From the NCBI RefSeq assembly GCF_044335535.1, contig NZ_JBIQVZ010000001.1, positions 558,001 to 622,000 of the forward strand: a stretch of DNA of 64,000 nt, read 5' to 3'. Every line of letters starts with the position of its first letter. Positions within the stretch are counted from its first letter, which is position 1. The translations under genes and the position numbers were made by a program. Shown one piece after another: positions 34,038 to 42,138 of the stretch. Below the pieces are notes generated by a model, which saw only the letters and a program-made list of their open reading frames with translations, searched no databases and was not told the DNA's origin. This DNA is from Mariniflexile sp044335535 (GTDB lineage Bacteria > Bacteroidota > Bacteroidia > Flavobacteriales > Flavobacteriaceae).

Positions 34038-35507
34038 CTATTTTTCGCGTTTTATAATTAAACTATCCAAATCAAACCGCTGTTTTAGCCAACGTTCTAA
34101 TTTATTTTGTTGTTTTAAAATGTCGGCTTCTTTAACAGAACCTTCATTCCACTTCACCGTAAAAACCGACAATGTATCTATTTTTGAAAAGTTTGAGGTT
34201 ATTACTGTAGAATAAGATAATCTAGATACATTTTCATAGTTAATTTTCACCTCCTTTGTTAACTTATCGAACGGAATTTGTTGTGCTTCCAGTTTTGCCA
34301 AACTTTTTAATTTCCCTTCAAGAAATGCAATTTTTTGTGATTGCGATAACATGTCTATAGAATCTCGATATCTAATTTGCTCCATATATTTCAAATTGTC
34401 AAGATTCTTGTTTCTGTTTTGGTTGAAAATTAGATTTACATTTTTTAAAGCATCATATTTTTTTAATCTATCATTAAGCAATGCAATAGTACTTTCTGGT
34501 ATTTCATCCAATCCAAATGTATTCAGTTCAATTGAAGATATTAACTTATCATCATCAGAATATTTATAAGAGGCATTTTTTATAATATAGTCTGCATGCG
34601 GTAATGCACTTAACTCTTTGTTTATAAAATTCCTAGCATCTCTTTCAAACCTGCTTTCACTTAATACCTTTACAAAGGTCCACAAAGCAGGTATCATAAC
34701 TATAATGGCTAAAAAAGTTGCTATTCTACCAGTACGTCTTCTTTTGGCAGAATTAACATATTTAAGCATGGGGAATTTTAAAACTTTAACTACTAAAAAC
34801 GTAGCCAAAGCAATAAAAATGGTGTTAATAGTAAACAGATATAAAGCGCCAAGGGCAAACTTCATACCTTTAGAAAAATCGTCTTCTAAGGCTACCGAAA
34901 GTCCATACCCTACCGTACATAAAGGTGGCATTAAAGCAGTTGCTATAGCTACACCAAAAATTACAGAGGCAATAGTTCCTCTTTTTGTGCGTGCTATTAT
35001 TAAGGCTAACCCACCAAAAAAGGCAATTAACACATCGCGAATGTCTGGCTTTGTTCTTGCTAATAATTCAGATGATTCCTCACTTAACGGAAATAGCCAA
35101 AAAAACAAAAATGCCGTTAGTACACTTAAAAAAATCATAACACCAAAATTGATTAATGATTTTCTTAACGTATCAATATCATTAATAGACACCGATAAGC
35201 CGATACCTAAAATAGGTCCCATTAATGGGGAAATTAACATGGCACCAATAACAACCGCTGTAGAGTTTGCATTAAGACCAATTGACGCTACAAAAATAGA
35301 ACATACCAAAATCCAAGCTGTGGCACCTTTAAACGGAATATCATTTTTTATGGCTTGTATAGTGGCGTCACGGTCGGTATCTTCACGAAAGTCTAATAAT
35401 TCTCTAAAAAAACGTTTAATGCTAGCCAATAAACCTATGGCATCTTGCTTCATAGCTTCTTTAGTCTGCTCAACTTTCTTTGCACTATCAGAGTTGTTTT
35501 CTTCCAT
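34038..35507 (-). CDS. DUF389 family membrane protein
   Basis: 489 aa. The DUF389 core has about seven membrane segments with STAVVIGAMLISPLMGPILG, DIRDVLIAFFGGLALIIART and IATALMPPLCTVGYGLSVAL. A coiled, hydrophilic C-terminal half (about residues 290-489) follows. The function is not established; the family has been suggested to take part in transport. The gene converges on mlaF with touching stop codons and no terminator in between, so antisense transcription is possible at the 3' ends. Confidence 0.88.
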   Translation of the reverse strand: MEENNSDSAKKVEQTKEAMKQDAIGLLASIKRFFRELLDFREDTDRDATIQAIKNDIPFKGATAWILVCSIFVASIGLNANSTAVVIGAMLISPLMGPILGIGLSVSINDIDTLRKSLINFGVMIFLSVLTAFLFFWLFPLSEESSELLARTKPDIRDVLIAFFGGLALIIARTKRGTIASVIFGVAIATALMPPLCTVGYGLSVALEDDFSKGMKFALGALYLFTINTIFIALATFLVVKVLKFPMLKYVNSAKRRRTGRIATFLAIIVMIPALWTFVKVLSESRFERDARNFINKELSALPHADYIIKNASYKYSDDDKLISSIELNTFGLDEIPESTIALLNDRLKKYDALKNVNLIFNQNRNKNLDNLKYMEQIRYRDSIDMLSQSQKIAFLEGKLKSLAKLEAQQIPFDKLTKEVKINYENVSRLSYSTVITSNFSKIDTLSVFTVKWNEGSVKEADILKQQNKLERWLKQRFDLDSLIIKREK

Positions 35508-35594
35508 TATTTTAAATGTTAGCCACTATGAACACGAATATAGATAAATTTATCTGTTTTTACTGAATACTGTCATTGTAAAACAAACACTATA

Positions 35595-36677
35595 CTACCC
35601 ATAATGTTCACCAAATTTACCTTTCACCTTTTGGAGTACTTGTTTAATATCCTGCTCTTTAGTTTTTGGATAAATAAGCAACACTTCATCTTTATCTACA
35701 ATAATATAATCTTGCAGCCCATCAACTACAACAATTTTATCCTTTTTGGTTCTAATCATATTGCCCGATGCATCTTCTGTCAAAGTTCTAGCATGTACCA
35801 CAGCATTGCCTGCACTATCTTTATCTAATTTATCGTATAAGCTACCCCAGGTTCCTAAATCATTCCAATCAAATTCTGCAGCAATAACAAACACATTATG
35901 AGATTTTTCCATAATGGCATAATCTACCGAAATATTATCGGCATTTGGGTAATTATCCTCTATAAATTGCGCTTCCGACTCGGTATTATATACACTCATT
36001 CCTCCCTCAAAAAGGGCATATAATTGAGGTTGGTTGTTTTTAAAAGCCTCAATAACACTTTTTACACTCCACATGAAAATACCGGCATTCCATAAAAAGT
36101 TGCCTTGTGCTATAAATTGTTTGGCAGTTTCGTAATCGGGTTTTTCTCTAAATTGACTGACCGATTTTATCGCTTCCGCTGACGTTTTATCAAACTCAAT
36201 ATACCCATAGCCTGTATTTGGAAATGTTGGCTGAATACCAAGCGTCATCAACGCATTGTTTTTTGAACAAAAATCGAAAGCTTGCTGTACATTTTTCGAA
36301 AATGTAGCTTCGTCTTCAATCCAATGGTCACTTGGTGCCACAATCATAACAGCATCGGGATTTTCTTTTTGAATTTTTAATGATGCATACAAAATACACG
36401 GTGCGGTATTTCGCATGGCGGGTTCTAACACTACTTGGCGTTGTGTAACTTCCGGTAATTGTTCTAAAACCAGATCGTTATAACGCTCGTTGGTTAATAT
36501 AAAGATGTTTTCCTTCGGAATTAAATGTGCTAACCTATGAAATGTTTTTTGAATTAAGGTATCACCTGTTCCCAACATATCGTGAAACTGCTTAGGAAAT
36601 GCTTCGGTACTTACTGGCCAAAAGCGTGAGCCTACACCACCTGCCATTAATATGGCGTAATAATTTTTGTTGTTCAT
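35595..36677 (-). CDS. manC: mannose-1-phosphate guanylyltransferase
   Basis: 360 aa nucleotidyltransferase making GDP-mannose from mannose-1-phosphate and GTP. YYAILMAGGVGSRFWPVS is the nucleotide-binding loop, FREKPDYETAKQFI and WNAGIFMWSV are substrate-binding motifs, and FDWNDLGTWGSLYD lies near the end. There is no C-terminal phosphomannose isomerase domain, so this is the single-function form. GDP-mannose feeds surface glycans and T9SS-linked glycosylation. It shares a strand with the SprT-like gene upstream. Confidence 0.95.
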   Translation of the reverse strand: MNNKNYYAILMAGGVGSRFWPVSTEAFPKQFHDMLGTGDTLIQKTFHRLAHLIPKENIFILTNERYNDLVLEQLPEVTQRQVVLEPAMRNTAPCILYASLKIQKENPDAVMIVAPSDHWIEDEATFSKNVQQAFDFCSKNNALMTLGIQPTFPNTGYGYIEFDKTSAEAIKSVSQFREKPDYETAKQFIAQGNFLWNAGIFMWSVKSVIEAFKNNQPQLYALFEGGMSVYNTESEAQFIEDNYPNADNISVDYAIMEKSHNVFVIAAEFDWNDLGTWGSLYDKLDKDSAGNAVVHARTLTEDASGNMIRTKKDKIVVVDGLQDYIIVDKDEVLLIYPKTKEQDIKQVLQKVKGKFGEHYG

Positions 36678-36760
36678 TTTTTAGTATTTCTTTAAAAAGA
36701 TAATCTGTTTAGTTTAATTTTTCAATTAGTCTTTTAAATTTTAAAAAAACCAGTTTCAAT

Positions 36761-37375
36761 TTATAAGATTCCTGCCTTCGCAGGAATTAGTTCTACTTCG
36801 GCATTGGGGTTAAAAAGATACATTCTTCCTGTTTTCAACTCAATACATTCAAATCTTTTGGTTCGTTTTACACCCATTTTAAATATTTTACCGTTGTATA
36901 ATTTAAAAGTTTGCCCCAAAGGCACTTCAAAAATAAAGGTTTTATTATTAGGTTCGTCAAATTGCTTTAATGCTAACGCCAATATAGCATCACTATCACT
37001 GGATGCTTTAGGGTTTTTAAAATGTTTAGCTAAAAGCGGCAATAAGGCTGTTGGAAAAACTTCAGGGTTTAAAAAAGGCAACATTAAGTGCTGAAACGTT
37101 TTTTTCCATTCTATACCATGTGGTTTTATAAAACGTCCGTAGGTTTTATAAGCTTCAAAATGTGCTATTTCGTGAATTAAAGTGATCAAAAACCGGTATT
37201 CGTTTAAGTTTGAATTTATGGTAATTTGATGTTTGCCATTTGGCAAGCGCATATAATCGCCATGTCGGGTTTTGCGCTCATTTTTTATTTTTATCACCAA
37301 ATGGTCATGTTTTAAAAGTTTTAAAACTTGAGGTATGGCATTGGGTGAAATATAGTCTTGTAATTTGTTTTGCAT
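36761..37375 (-). CDS. SprT-like zinc metalloprotease domain protein
   Basis: 204 aa. LITLIHEIAHFEAYKTYGRF carries HExxH and HGIEWKKTFQHLM the later conserved His region of SprT proteins, linked in other organisms to DNA-protein crosslink repair. The bacterial function is uncertain. Odd: the last eight codons encode Ile-Pro-Ala-Lys-Ala-Gly-Ile-Leu from a palindromic repeat (36768-36787) that also occurs in frame in the M3 peptidase. Without the repeat the protein would end about eight residues earlier. Confidence 0.85.
   Translation of the reverse strand: MQNKLQDYISPNAIPQVLKLLKHDHLVIKIKNERKTRHGDYMRLPNGKHQITINSNLNEYRFLITLIHEIAHFEAYKTYGRFIKPHGIEWKKTFQHLMLPFLNPEVFPTALLPLLAKHFKNPKASSDSDAILALALKQFDEPNNKTFIFEVPLGQTFKLYNGKIFKMGVKRTKRFECIELKTGRMYLFNPNAEVELIPAKAGIL
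36768..36787 (-). repeat. IPAKAG-coding palindromic repeat, copy 2 (3' end of SprT-like gene)
   Basis: ATTCCTGC-CTTC-GCAGGAAT on the plus strand, a perfect 8-bp stem. Read on the minus strand it gives Ile-Pro-Ala-Lys-Ala-Gly in frame with the SprT-like gene and lies 7 nt before its stop codon region. Same frame and orientation relative to the gene as copy 1. Confidence 0.85.
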
Positions 37376-37499
37376 TACTACAAAAATACAGGAATTCTTT
37401 TTACCTTTAAACGGCTTTTACTGTAAAAGTATTGATTTTGTGAAAGAAGAATAAATAACCCTAGTTAGTTTTTTAATTAAAACCATTCAAACAAACCAA

Positions 37500-38372
37500 A
37501 TGATTAAAGGAAAGTCAATAACATTTGAAAATTTTATTTTCCATATAGTAAGCCGCAAAAAATTAAATCGTATGCTTACCCATTCGCTATTTCAACACTT
37601 TTTCCTGTTTTCATTTATCCTGTTTTTTTCTTTTTCTTATTGCCAAATAGAAACTATTGAAGACTCGGACTGGATTCCTCTTTTCAATGGTAAAAACTTA
37701 GATGGCTGGACTGTTAAAATTAATGGTAAGCCAATAAATGAAAACCTACACAATACTTTTTATGTGGAGGACGGCATACTTAAAGTTTCCTATGACGGCT
37801 ATGAAAAATTTGATATGCAGTTTGGTCATATCTTCACAAACATAGCTTATTCGCATTATATAGTTAGGGTTGATTACAGAATTCTTGGCACAGGAATGCC
37901 CGATGCACCTCACTGGACAAATTTAAATAGTGGTATCATGCTCCATGCACAATCACCTCAAAGTATGCGTATTGACCAAGCCTTTCCTGTTAGCCTCGAA
38001 GGACAATTTCTTGCAGAAGGTGCTACTGCTGGAACACAAACCGGTAACGCGGTTACACCGGGCATGCATATTGAAATTGATGGAAAACTCAATAAAGAAC
38101 ATATTATTAATTCAAATTCAAAACTCTTCCCAGTAGATACATGGGTAACCTTTGAAGCAGAAGTTAACGGACATGAAGAGATAATTTACAGAATAAATGA
38201 TGACGAAGTAATTCGATTTACGCATCCACAACTTGATGACACAGATAACGATGCCAAACGATTAATCGCTGCCGGAGCTAGTAAGCTTGTTAGCTATGGA
38301 CATATTGCATTACAAGCGGAAGGACAACCAATATGGTTTAAGAATATTAAAATTAAAGTGTTAGAGAAATGA
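37500..38372 (+). CDS. DUF1080 (3-keto-disaccharide hydrolase-like) secreted protein
   Basis: 290 aa from the first ATG, or 266 aa from an ATG at 37572 which places the hydrophobic signal segment (FFLFSFILFFSFSYC) at the very N-terminus. The longer form has the basic residues a signal peptide needs, so I keep it with doubt. The mature part WIPLFNGKNLDGW is the DUF1080 hallmark of a concanavalin-like fold, and GNAVTPGMHIEIDGK and FKNIKIKVL follow. Family members act on 3-keto-glycosides or bind sugars. It stands alone. Confidence 0.85.
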   Translation: MIKGKSITFENFIFHIVSRKKLNRMLTHSLFQHFFLFSFILFFSFSYCQIETIEDSDWIPLFNGKNLDGWTVKINGKPINENLHNTFYVEDGILKVSYDGYEKFDMQFGHIFTNIAYSHYIVRVDYRILGTGMPDAPHWTNLNSGIMLHAQSPQSMRIDQAFPVSLEGQFLAEGATAGTQTGNAVTPGMHIEIDGKLNKEHIINSNSKLFPVDTWVTFEAEVNGHEEIIYRINDDEVIRFTHPQLDDTDNDAKRLIAAGASKLVSYGHIALQAEGQPIWFKNIKIKVLEK

Positions 38373-38471
38373 CAATAACCAATTTATACACAACTAAACA
38401 AAAAGACTAATTTTTACGTGTTAAAAATGTTTCTTAGTTTTTGTTTAACCATCAACATATAGCTCAAAATC

Positions 38472-39107
38472 CTAAATCAACTCCAATAGCAAATCCATAC
38501 TATTAAAAGTTTTGGTTGCTTCATTTTCCAACTCATTATTATAATCATGTGCCGTAAAACCAAACACATCAAAACCACCATTTTTAGCTGCCCGTACTCC
38601 AGATAAACTGTCTTCAACAACCAAACAGTCACTTGGTTTAAACTCCATAGTTTCGGCTGCCCATAAAAACACGGCTGGGTCTGGTTTCCATTTATTAATA
38701 GCGTAACAACTAAATATGTTGTTTTCAAAATAAGGCAACAAACCCGCCAACCCTAAATTAAGCCTTATTTTGTCTTCGGGTCCGCTGGATGCAACACAAA
38801 AGGGGATACTTAAATTATTTAACACGGCTTGCACACCTTTAACGGGTTGCATATTTTTTTTAAAAGCTTCAAAACTTTGTTTTCTGTAATCTTCTTGAAA
38901 CGAATTGGGTATTGGAATATCGGTTAATTGGGCTATTTTGTTTTTACAAGCATCAAAAAAACTGCCTTTAAAATGTTTCATGCCGTAAACCAAATCTATA
39001 TTAGCACCGTAGCTATTTGCCATATCAACTAATATTTGAATGCTTATAGGTTCACTATCTACCAAAACGCCATCGCAATCGAAAATGATGCACTTGTATT
39101 TGTTCAT
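38472..39107 (-). CDS. HAD family hydrolase (beta-phosphoglucomutase-like), full-length copy
   Basis: 211 aa. Motif I IIFDCDGVLVDSEP, motif II VASSGPEDK, motif III WKPDPAVFLWA and motif IV CLVVEDSLSGVRAAKNGG are complete, with a helical cap between I and II. Likely phosphatase or phosphoglucomutase acting on a small sugar phosphate; substrate unknown. A diverged, half-length paralogue lies 670 bp away at 39778-40134 with the outer membrane protein gene between them. Confidence 0.9.
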   Translation of the reverse strand: MNKYKCIIFDCDGVLVDSEPISIQILVDMANSYGANIDLVYGMKHFKGSFFDACKNKIAQLTDIPIPNSFQEDYRKQSFEAFKKNMQPVKGVQAVLNNLSIPFCVASSGPEDKIRLNLGLAGLLPYFENNIFSCYAINKWKPDPAVFLWAAETMEFKPSDCLVVEDSLSGVRAAKNGGFDVFGFTAHDYNNELENEATKTFNSMDLLLELI

Positions 39108-39198
39108 ATATTAAGTTTTTTTATCAGTCAAAAATATTGAAGTATTTACACTTGCTACAAAAAAAAAGAATAATATTGCAATCTTTAAAATAAGTAAT

Positions 39199-39774
39199 AT
39201 GTCTTCCAAAATTTACAGTTTTTATTTTTCATTAATCATAGCGGTATTATTTTCAAATATTTCAAATGCACAACCAAAAAAAGGTGAATTTATTCAAGCT
39301 TCTATAGGTTTAGGGATGAGTGCGCCTTACGAAGAATATAACATCATGGGTACTGGTTTTTATGCCCAGGTTGAATACGTATATGCTTTTAAAAAATGGC
39401 TTGGAGTAAGACCTTATGCAGGATTTATATCAACAACGCCTAGCGAGAGTGGTACCGATACCAGTTTATCTGAATATAGAGTAACCTCTAAAGCTTTTTT
39501 ATTGGGCGGAAAAGCACGTATTTGTGCACCTATTCCTTGGGTTGCTCCCTATTTTGAATTAGGTATTGGACTTTCTGCTGGCTCTTTTGAAACGTACACA
39601 CCCATTGACAATAAAAAAGAAAGCGGAGTATTAATGCATATTCCTGTTACTCTTGGACTAGCTTTAGGAAAAGAAAATGGTGTTGAAGTTGCCTTTACGT
39701 ATTATTTTCATCCCGAAATAAACCAATTTAGTGGTGCTGCCGCCATAGGATTATCTTTCCCAATAAACAGATAA
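39199..39774 (+). CDS. outer membrane beta-barrel protein
   Basis: 191 aa with a signal peptide (about residues 1-25, ending SNAQ). The rest alternates in beta-strand style with aromatic girdles (GFYAQVEYVYAFKKWLGVRP, GLALGKENGVEVAFTYYFHP) and ends in a terminal strand with AAIGLSFPINR. The family is unclear to me. It lies between the two HAD copies on the opposite strand and ends 3 nt before the truncated copy, which suggests it moved or was joined during the HAD duplication. Confidence 0.75.
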   Translation: MSSKIYSFYFSLIIAVLFSNISNAQPKKGEFIQASIGLGMSAPYEEYNIMGTGFYAQVEYVYAFKKWLGVRPYAGFISTTPSESGTDTSLSEYRVTSKAFLLGGKARICAPIPWVAPYFELGIGLSAGSFETYTPIDNKKESGVLMHIPVTLGLALGKENGVEVAFTYYFHPEINQFSGAAAIGLSFPINR

Positions 39775-39777
39775 TAA

Positions 39778-40134
39778 CTATAAATTAAGGCGTATTTTAT
39801 CTTCGGGTCCACTGGAGGCGACACAAAAAGGAATGGTTAAACTCTCTAATACGATTTTTATACCATCAACGGGTTTCATACCTTTTTTAAAAGCCTCAAA
39901 ACTTCGTTTTCTATAATCGTCTTGAAAAGAATAGGGTAATGGTTGGTTGGTAAGCATTGAAATCTTTTCAATACAAGCATTCATAAAACTGCCTTTAAAA
40001 TGTTTCATACCATAAGCCAAATCTATATTCGCTCCATAGTTATTTGCCATATCTACTAATATTTGGATACTAATGGGTTCGCTATCTACCAAAACGCCAT
40101 CGCAATCGAAAATGATGCACTTGTGTTTGCTCAT
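39778..40134 (-). pseudogene. truncated second copy of the HAD hydrolase
   Basis: 118 aa corresponding to residues 1-118 of the copy at 38472, with the same opening IIFDCDGVLVDSEPISIQIL and ending at SSGPEDKIRLNL, then a stop. The full copy continues with about 93 more residues containing motifs III and IV. Substitutions are spread over the whole length, so the copies are not recent twins. Without motif IV (the Mg2+-binding acidic pair) it cannot be a normal HAD phosphatase. It starts 3 nt after the SDR gene stop, which suggests the original operon position. Confidence 0.8.
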
Positions 40135-40137
40135 AAA

Positions 40138-40821
40138 TTAGGGCGTAGAATTAGAAACCTGCAACAATTTCCCATTATAATATTTATTTCCATTAAGCGA
40201 AAAATCAAAAATATACTGTGCCATTTCTAATGCCGATGTTGATGCTTTATAACCCGGAAATGCTTCTTCCAGCATTTCGGTTTGTACCGCACCTAGAGCC
40301 AACGCGTTAAAACTTGGTCCTGTTTCTTTATATTCTTCGGCTAATAATTCTGTTAAAGTTATTACGGCCCCTTTACTGGAGCTGTATGCTGCCAACCCTG
40401 GAAACTTCATACTACCCTGTACGCCACCCATAGAACTAATAGTTACTACATGGCTTTCTTTTTTTGTAAAAGGTAGCATGATGCGCGTTAATTCGGCAAC
40501 CCCAAACACATTGGTTTTATAAACAGCTTCAAAATCGTCCATAGACAATTCTGAAAATGGTTTATTAATAAGAATTCCTGCATTATTTATTAAAATATCC
40601 ACCTGTTGCCAATTCGCTTTAACAAAACTCTCTATTTTTTTATAAGCGTCTTTATTGCTTAAATCGAACGACAAAGATGTTACATTTTTCAATTTAAGGG
40701 CTTCAACGGGTTGGTTGTTCCGCGAAAGTGCCAATACTTGATGCCCTGCTTTTGCAAAAAGTTGTACCAACTCAAAGCCTATACCTCTACTTGTTCCTGT
40801 TATAATAACGTTTTTACTCAT
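40138..40821 (-). CDS. short-chain dehydrogenase/reductase (SDR)
   Basis: 227 aa Rossmann-fold oxidoreductase. VIITGTSRGIGFELVQLF is the cofactor loop (TGxxxGxG), DILINNAGILINKPFSEL the NNAG motif, and catalytic Ser-Tyr-Lys appear in SSMGGVQGSMKFPGLAAYSS with Tyr and SK following. Ser/Arg after the glycine loop (TSRG) and HQVLALSRN suggest NADP(H) preference. Substrate unknown. It overlaps the end of the M28 peptidase gene by 8 nt and is followed 3 nt later by the truncated HAD copy. Confidence 0.93.
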   Translation of the reverse strand: MSKNVIITGTSRGIGFELVQLFAKAGHQVLALSRNNQPVEALKLKNVTSLSFDLSNKDAYKKIESFVKANWQQVDILINNAGILINKPFSELSMDDFEAVYKTNVFGVAELTRIMLPFTKKESHVVTISSMGGVQGSMKFPGLAAYSSSKGAVITLTELLAEEYKETGPSFNALALGAVQTEMLEEAFPGYKASTSALEMAQYIFDFSLNGNKYYNGKLLQVSNSTP

Positions 40822-41842
40822 TTTTCATTTGTATTTCTTTGGTTGGTGTGTTACACATGGTTTCTATGGCTGGAATCACTTTATTAATTAAACTCGCCAT
40901 ATGGCTGTAATCCAATTTATCGGCTTCATCATCTACATGGTGGTAATAGTCATAATTTGATAAATCACAACTAGAAATGGTTTGGCAAGGCAATTTAAAC
41001 GCTTGATAAAACGCATAATTATCGGATTGCTTAAACAAATCGTATTTTTTTGATACTTCCGAGAACCCGGTGAGATTGGAATGGGTGTATTCGTTTATTT
41101 TTGCAGACATATTAGAAAGTTCGTATCCTGTTATAAAAGCATCATAAGGCCTATCCTTAAATGGCACACCAATCATTTCAAAATTCAACATGGTGTACAA
41201 ATCAATATTTTCAGCTTTCAACTTTTTAGCCAAATGCTCAGAACCCACAAGTCCTTTTTCTTCCGCAGAAAATAAAGCAATCATGATGCTTCGTTTATTG
41301 TTTTTTGTAGTTGCAAAATATTTCGCAATTTCCAAAACCCCACTGGTTCCCGCAGCATTATCGTTAGCACCATTAGCAATACTATCGTTATTCACTTTTT
41401 TTGCTGAACCAATATGGTCGTAATGCGCACCAATAATAATAATCTCGTTTTTAAGAGCCATATCGTTGCCTTCAATAAAACCAACTATATTATAGGCATG
41501 CGTCCCTTTTAAATTAAAGCTATCTCTATAGGTTTTAAAATAAGGTTTTATATTGCTTTCCTGAAAAATAGCCTCTATATAAACTGCCGCTTTTTCAATA
41601 CCTTCAGAACCTGTATCTCTTCCTTTTAAGTCATCGGATGCCAAATAAGTTACTATGCCCTCAAGTTTTTCGCTTGTTACTAAATAATTATTTATAGTTT
41701 TTGAAGAAGATGCTATAGCAATATCTCTTTTTGAAGATTTTGGAATGACGCTTTTATTTAAATCCTCACTGTTAACGGTGGCTATTGGCGATTTACAACC
41801 GATAACGATTATTAATACCAAAAAGAAAATCACATTTTTCAT
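40814..41842 (-). CDS. M28 family aminopeptidase lipoprotein
   Basis: 342 aa. A lipoprotein signal (VLIIVIGC) is followed by a linker and the M28 zinc peptidase: IIIGAHYDHIG (first His ligand), ANGANDNAAGTSG (bridging Asp), FSAEEKGLVGSEH (catalytic Glu and ligand) and YYHHVDDEADKLDY near the end (last His). Probably a periplasmic or outer-membrane aminopeptidase for peptide scavenging. First gene of a minus-strand unit with SDR and the HAD fragment. Confidence 0.93.
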   Translation of the reverse strand: MKNVIFFLVLIIVIGCKSPIATVNSEDLNKSVIPKSSKRDIAIASSSKTINNYLVTSEKLEGIVTYLASDDLKGRDTGSEGIEKAAVYIEAIFQESNIKPYFKTYRDSFNLKGTHAYNIVGFIEGNDMALKNEIIIIGAHYDHIGSAKKVNNDSIANGANDNAAGTSGVLEIAKYFATTKNNKRSIMIALFSAEEKGLVGSEHLAKKLKAENIDLYTMLNFEMIGVPFKDRPYDAFITGYELSNMSAKINEYTHSNLTGFSEVSKKYDLFKQSDNYAFYQAFKLPCQTISSCDLSNYDYYHHVDDEADKLDYSHMASLINKVIPAIETMCNTPTKEIQMKNE

Positions 41843-41866
41843 TTGTTTCTATTCATTATTTTAATT

Positions 41867-42049
41867 GGTCAGATGTAACATCCATTATATGAATCATTCT
41901 GTTGTGTAAGAAAATTTGTAGCAATAGATGTTGCATAAGATCATTAAGAGTTTAAAGATAAAAAACCTTGGGATAAAAAATTGAATATTATTTATTGTTT
42001 TAATCCGGTCAGATGGAACGCCCTGAATAATCATTCTCATGTGTATAAG
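41867..42049. repeat. pair of imperfect direct repeats upstream of the DUF4242-AraC gene
   Basis: About 44 bp starting GGTCAGATG occur at 41867-41910 and 42007-42049, sharing GGTCAGATG, then AAC, then AATCATTCT and TGTG at matching offsets. Copy 2 is extended by ACGCCC pairing with GGGCGTT 12 nt after it (42062-42068). The gap 41843-42138 contains no gene. These could be binding sites for the AraC-type protein encoded downstream. Confidence 0.5.
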
Positions 42050-42138
42050 TACAATTCTCATGGGCGTTTCATTGCCAAATGCATCAAAAATTAGCTTATT
42101 ATCCTAAATATCATTAACTTGTATAAAAAACACACACT

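Noticed and set aside
34618..35547. 309-codon open frame on the plus strand
   Set aside because: It lies fully antisense to the DUF389 gene, which has clear family motifs. The product has no recognisable domain.
41843..42138. Searched for a riboswitch or tRNA
   Set aside because: Only direct repeats and a weak hairpin were seen; no cloverleaf or known aptamer core.
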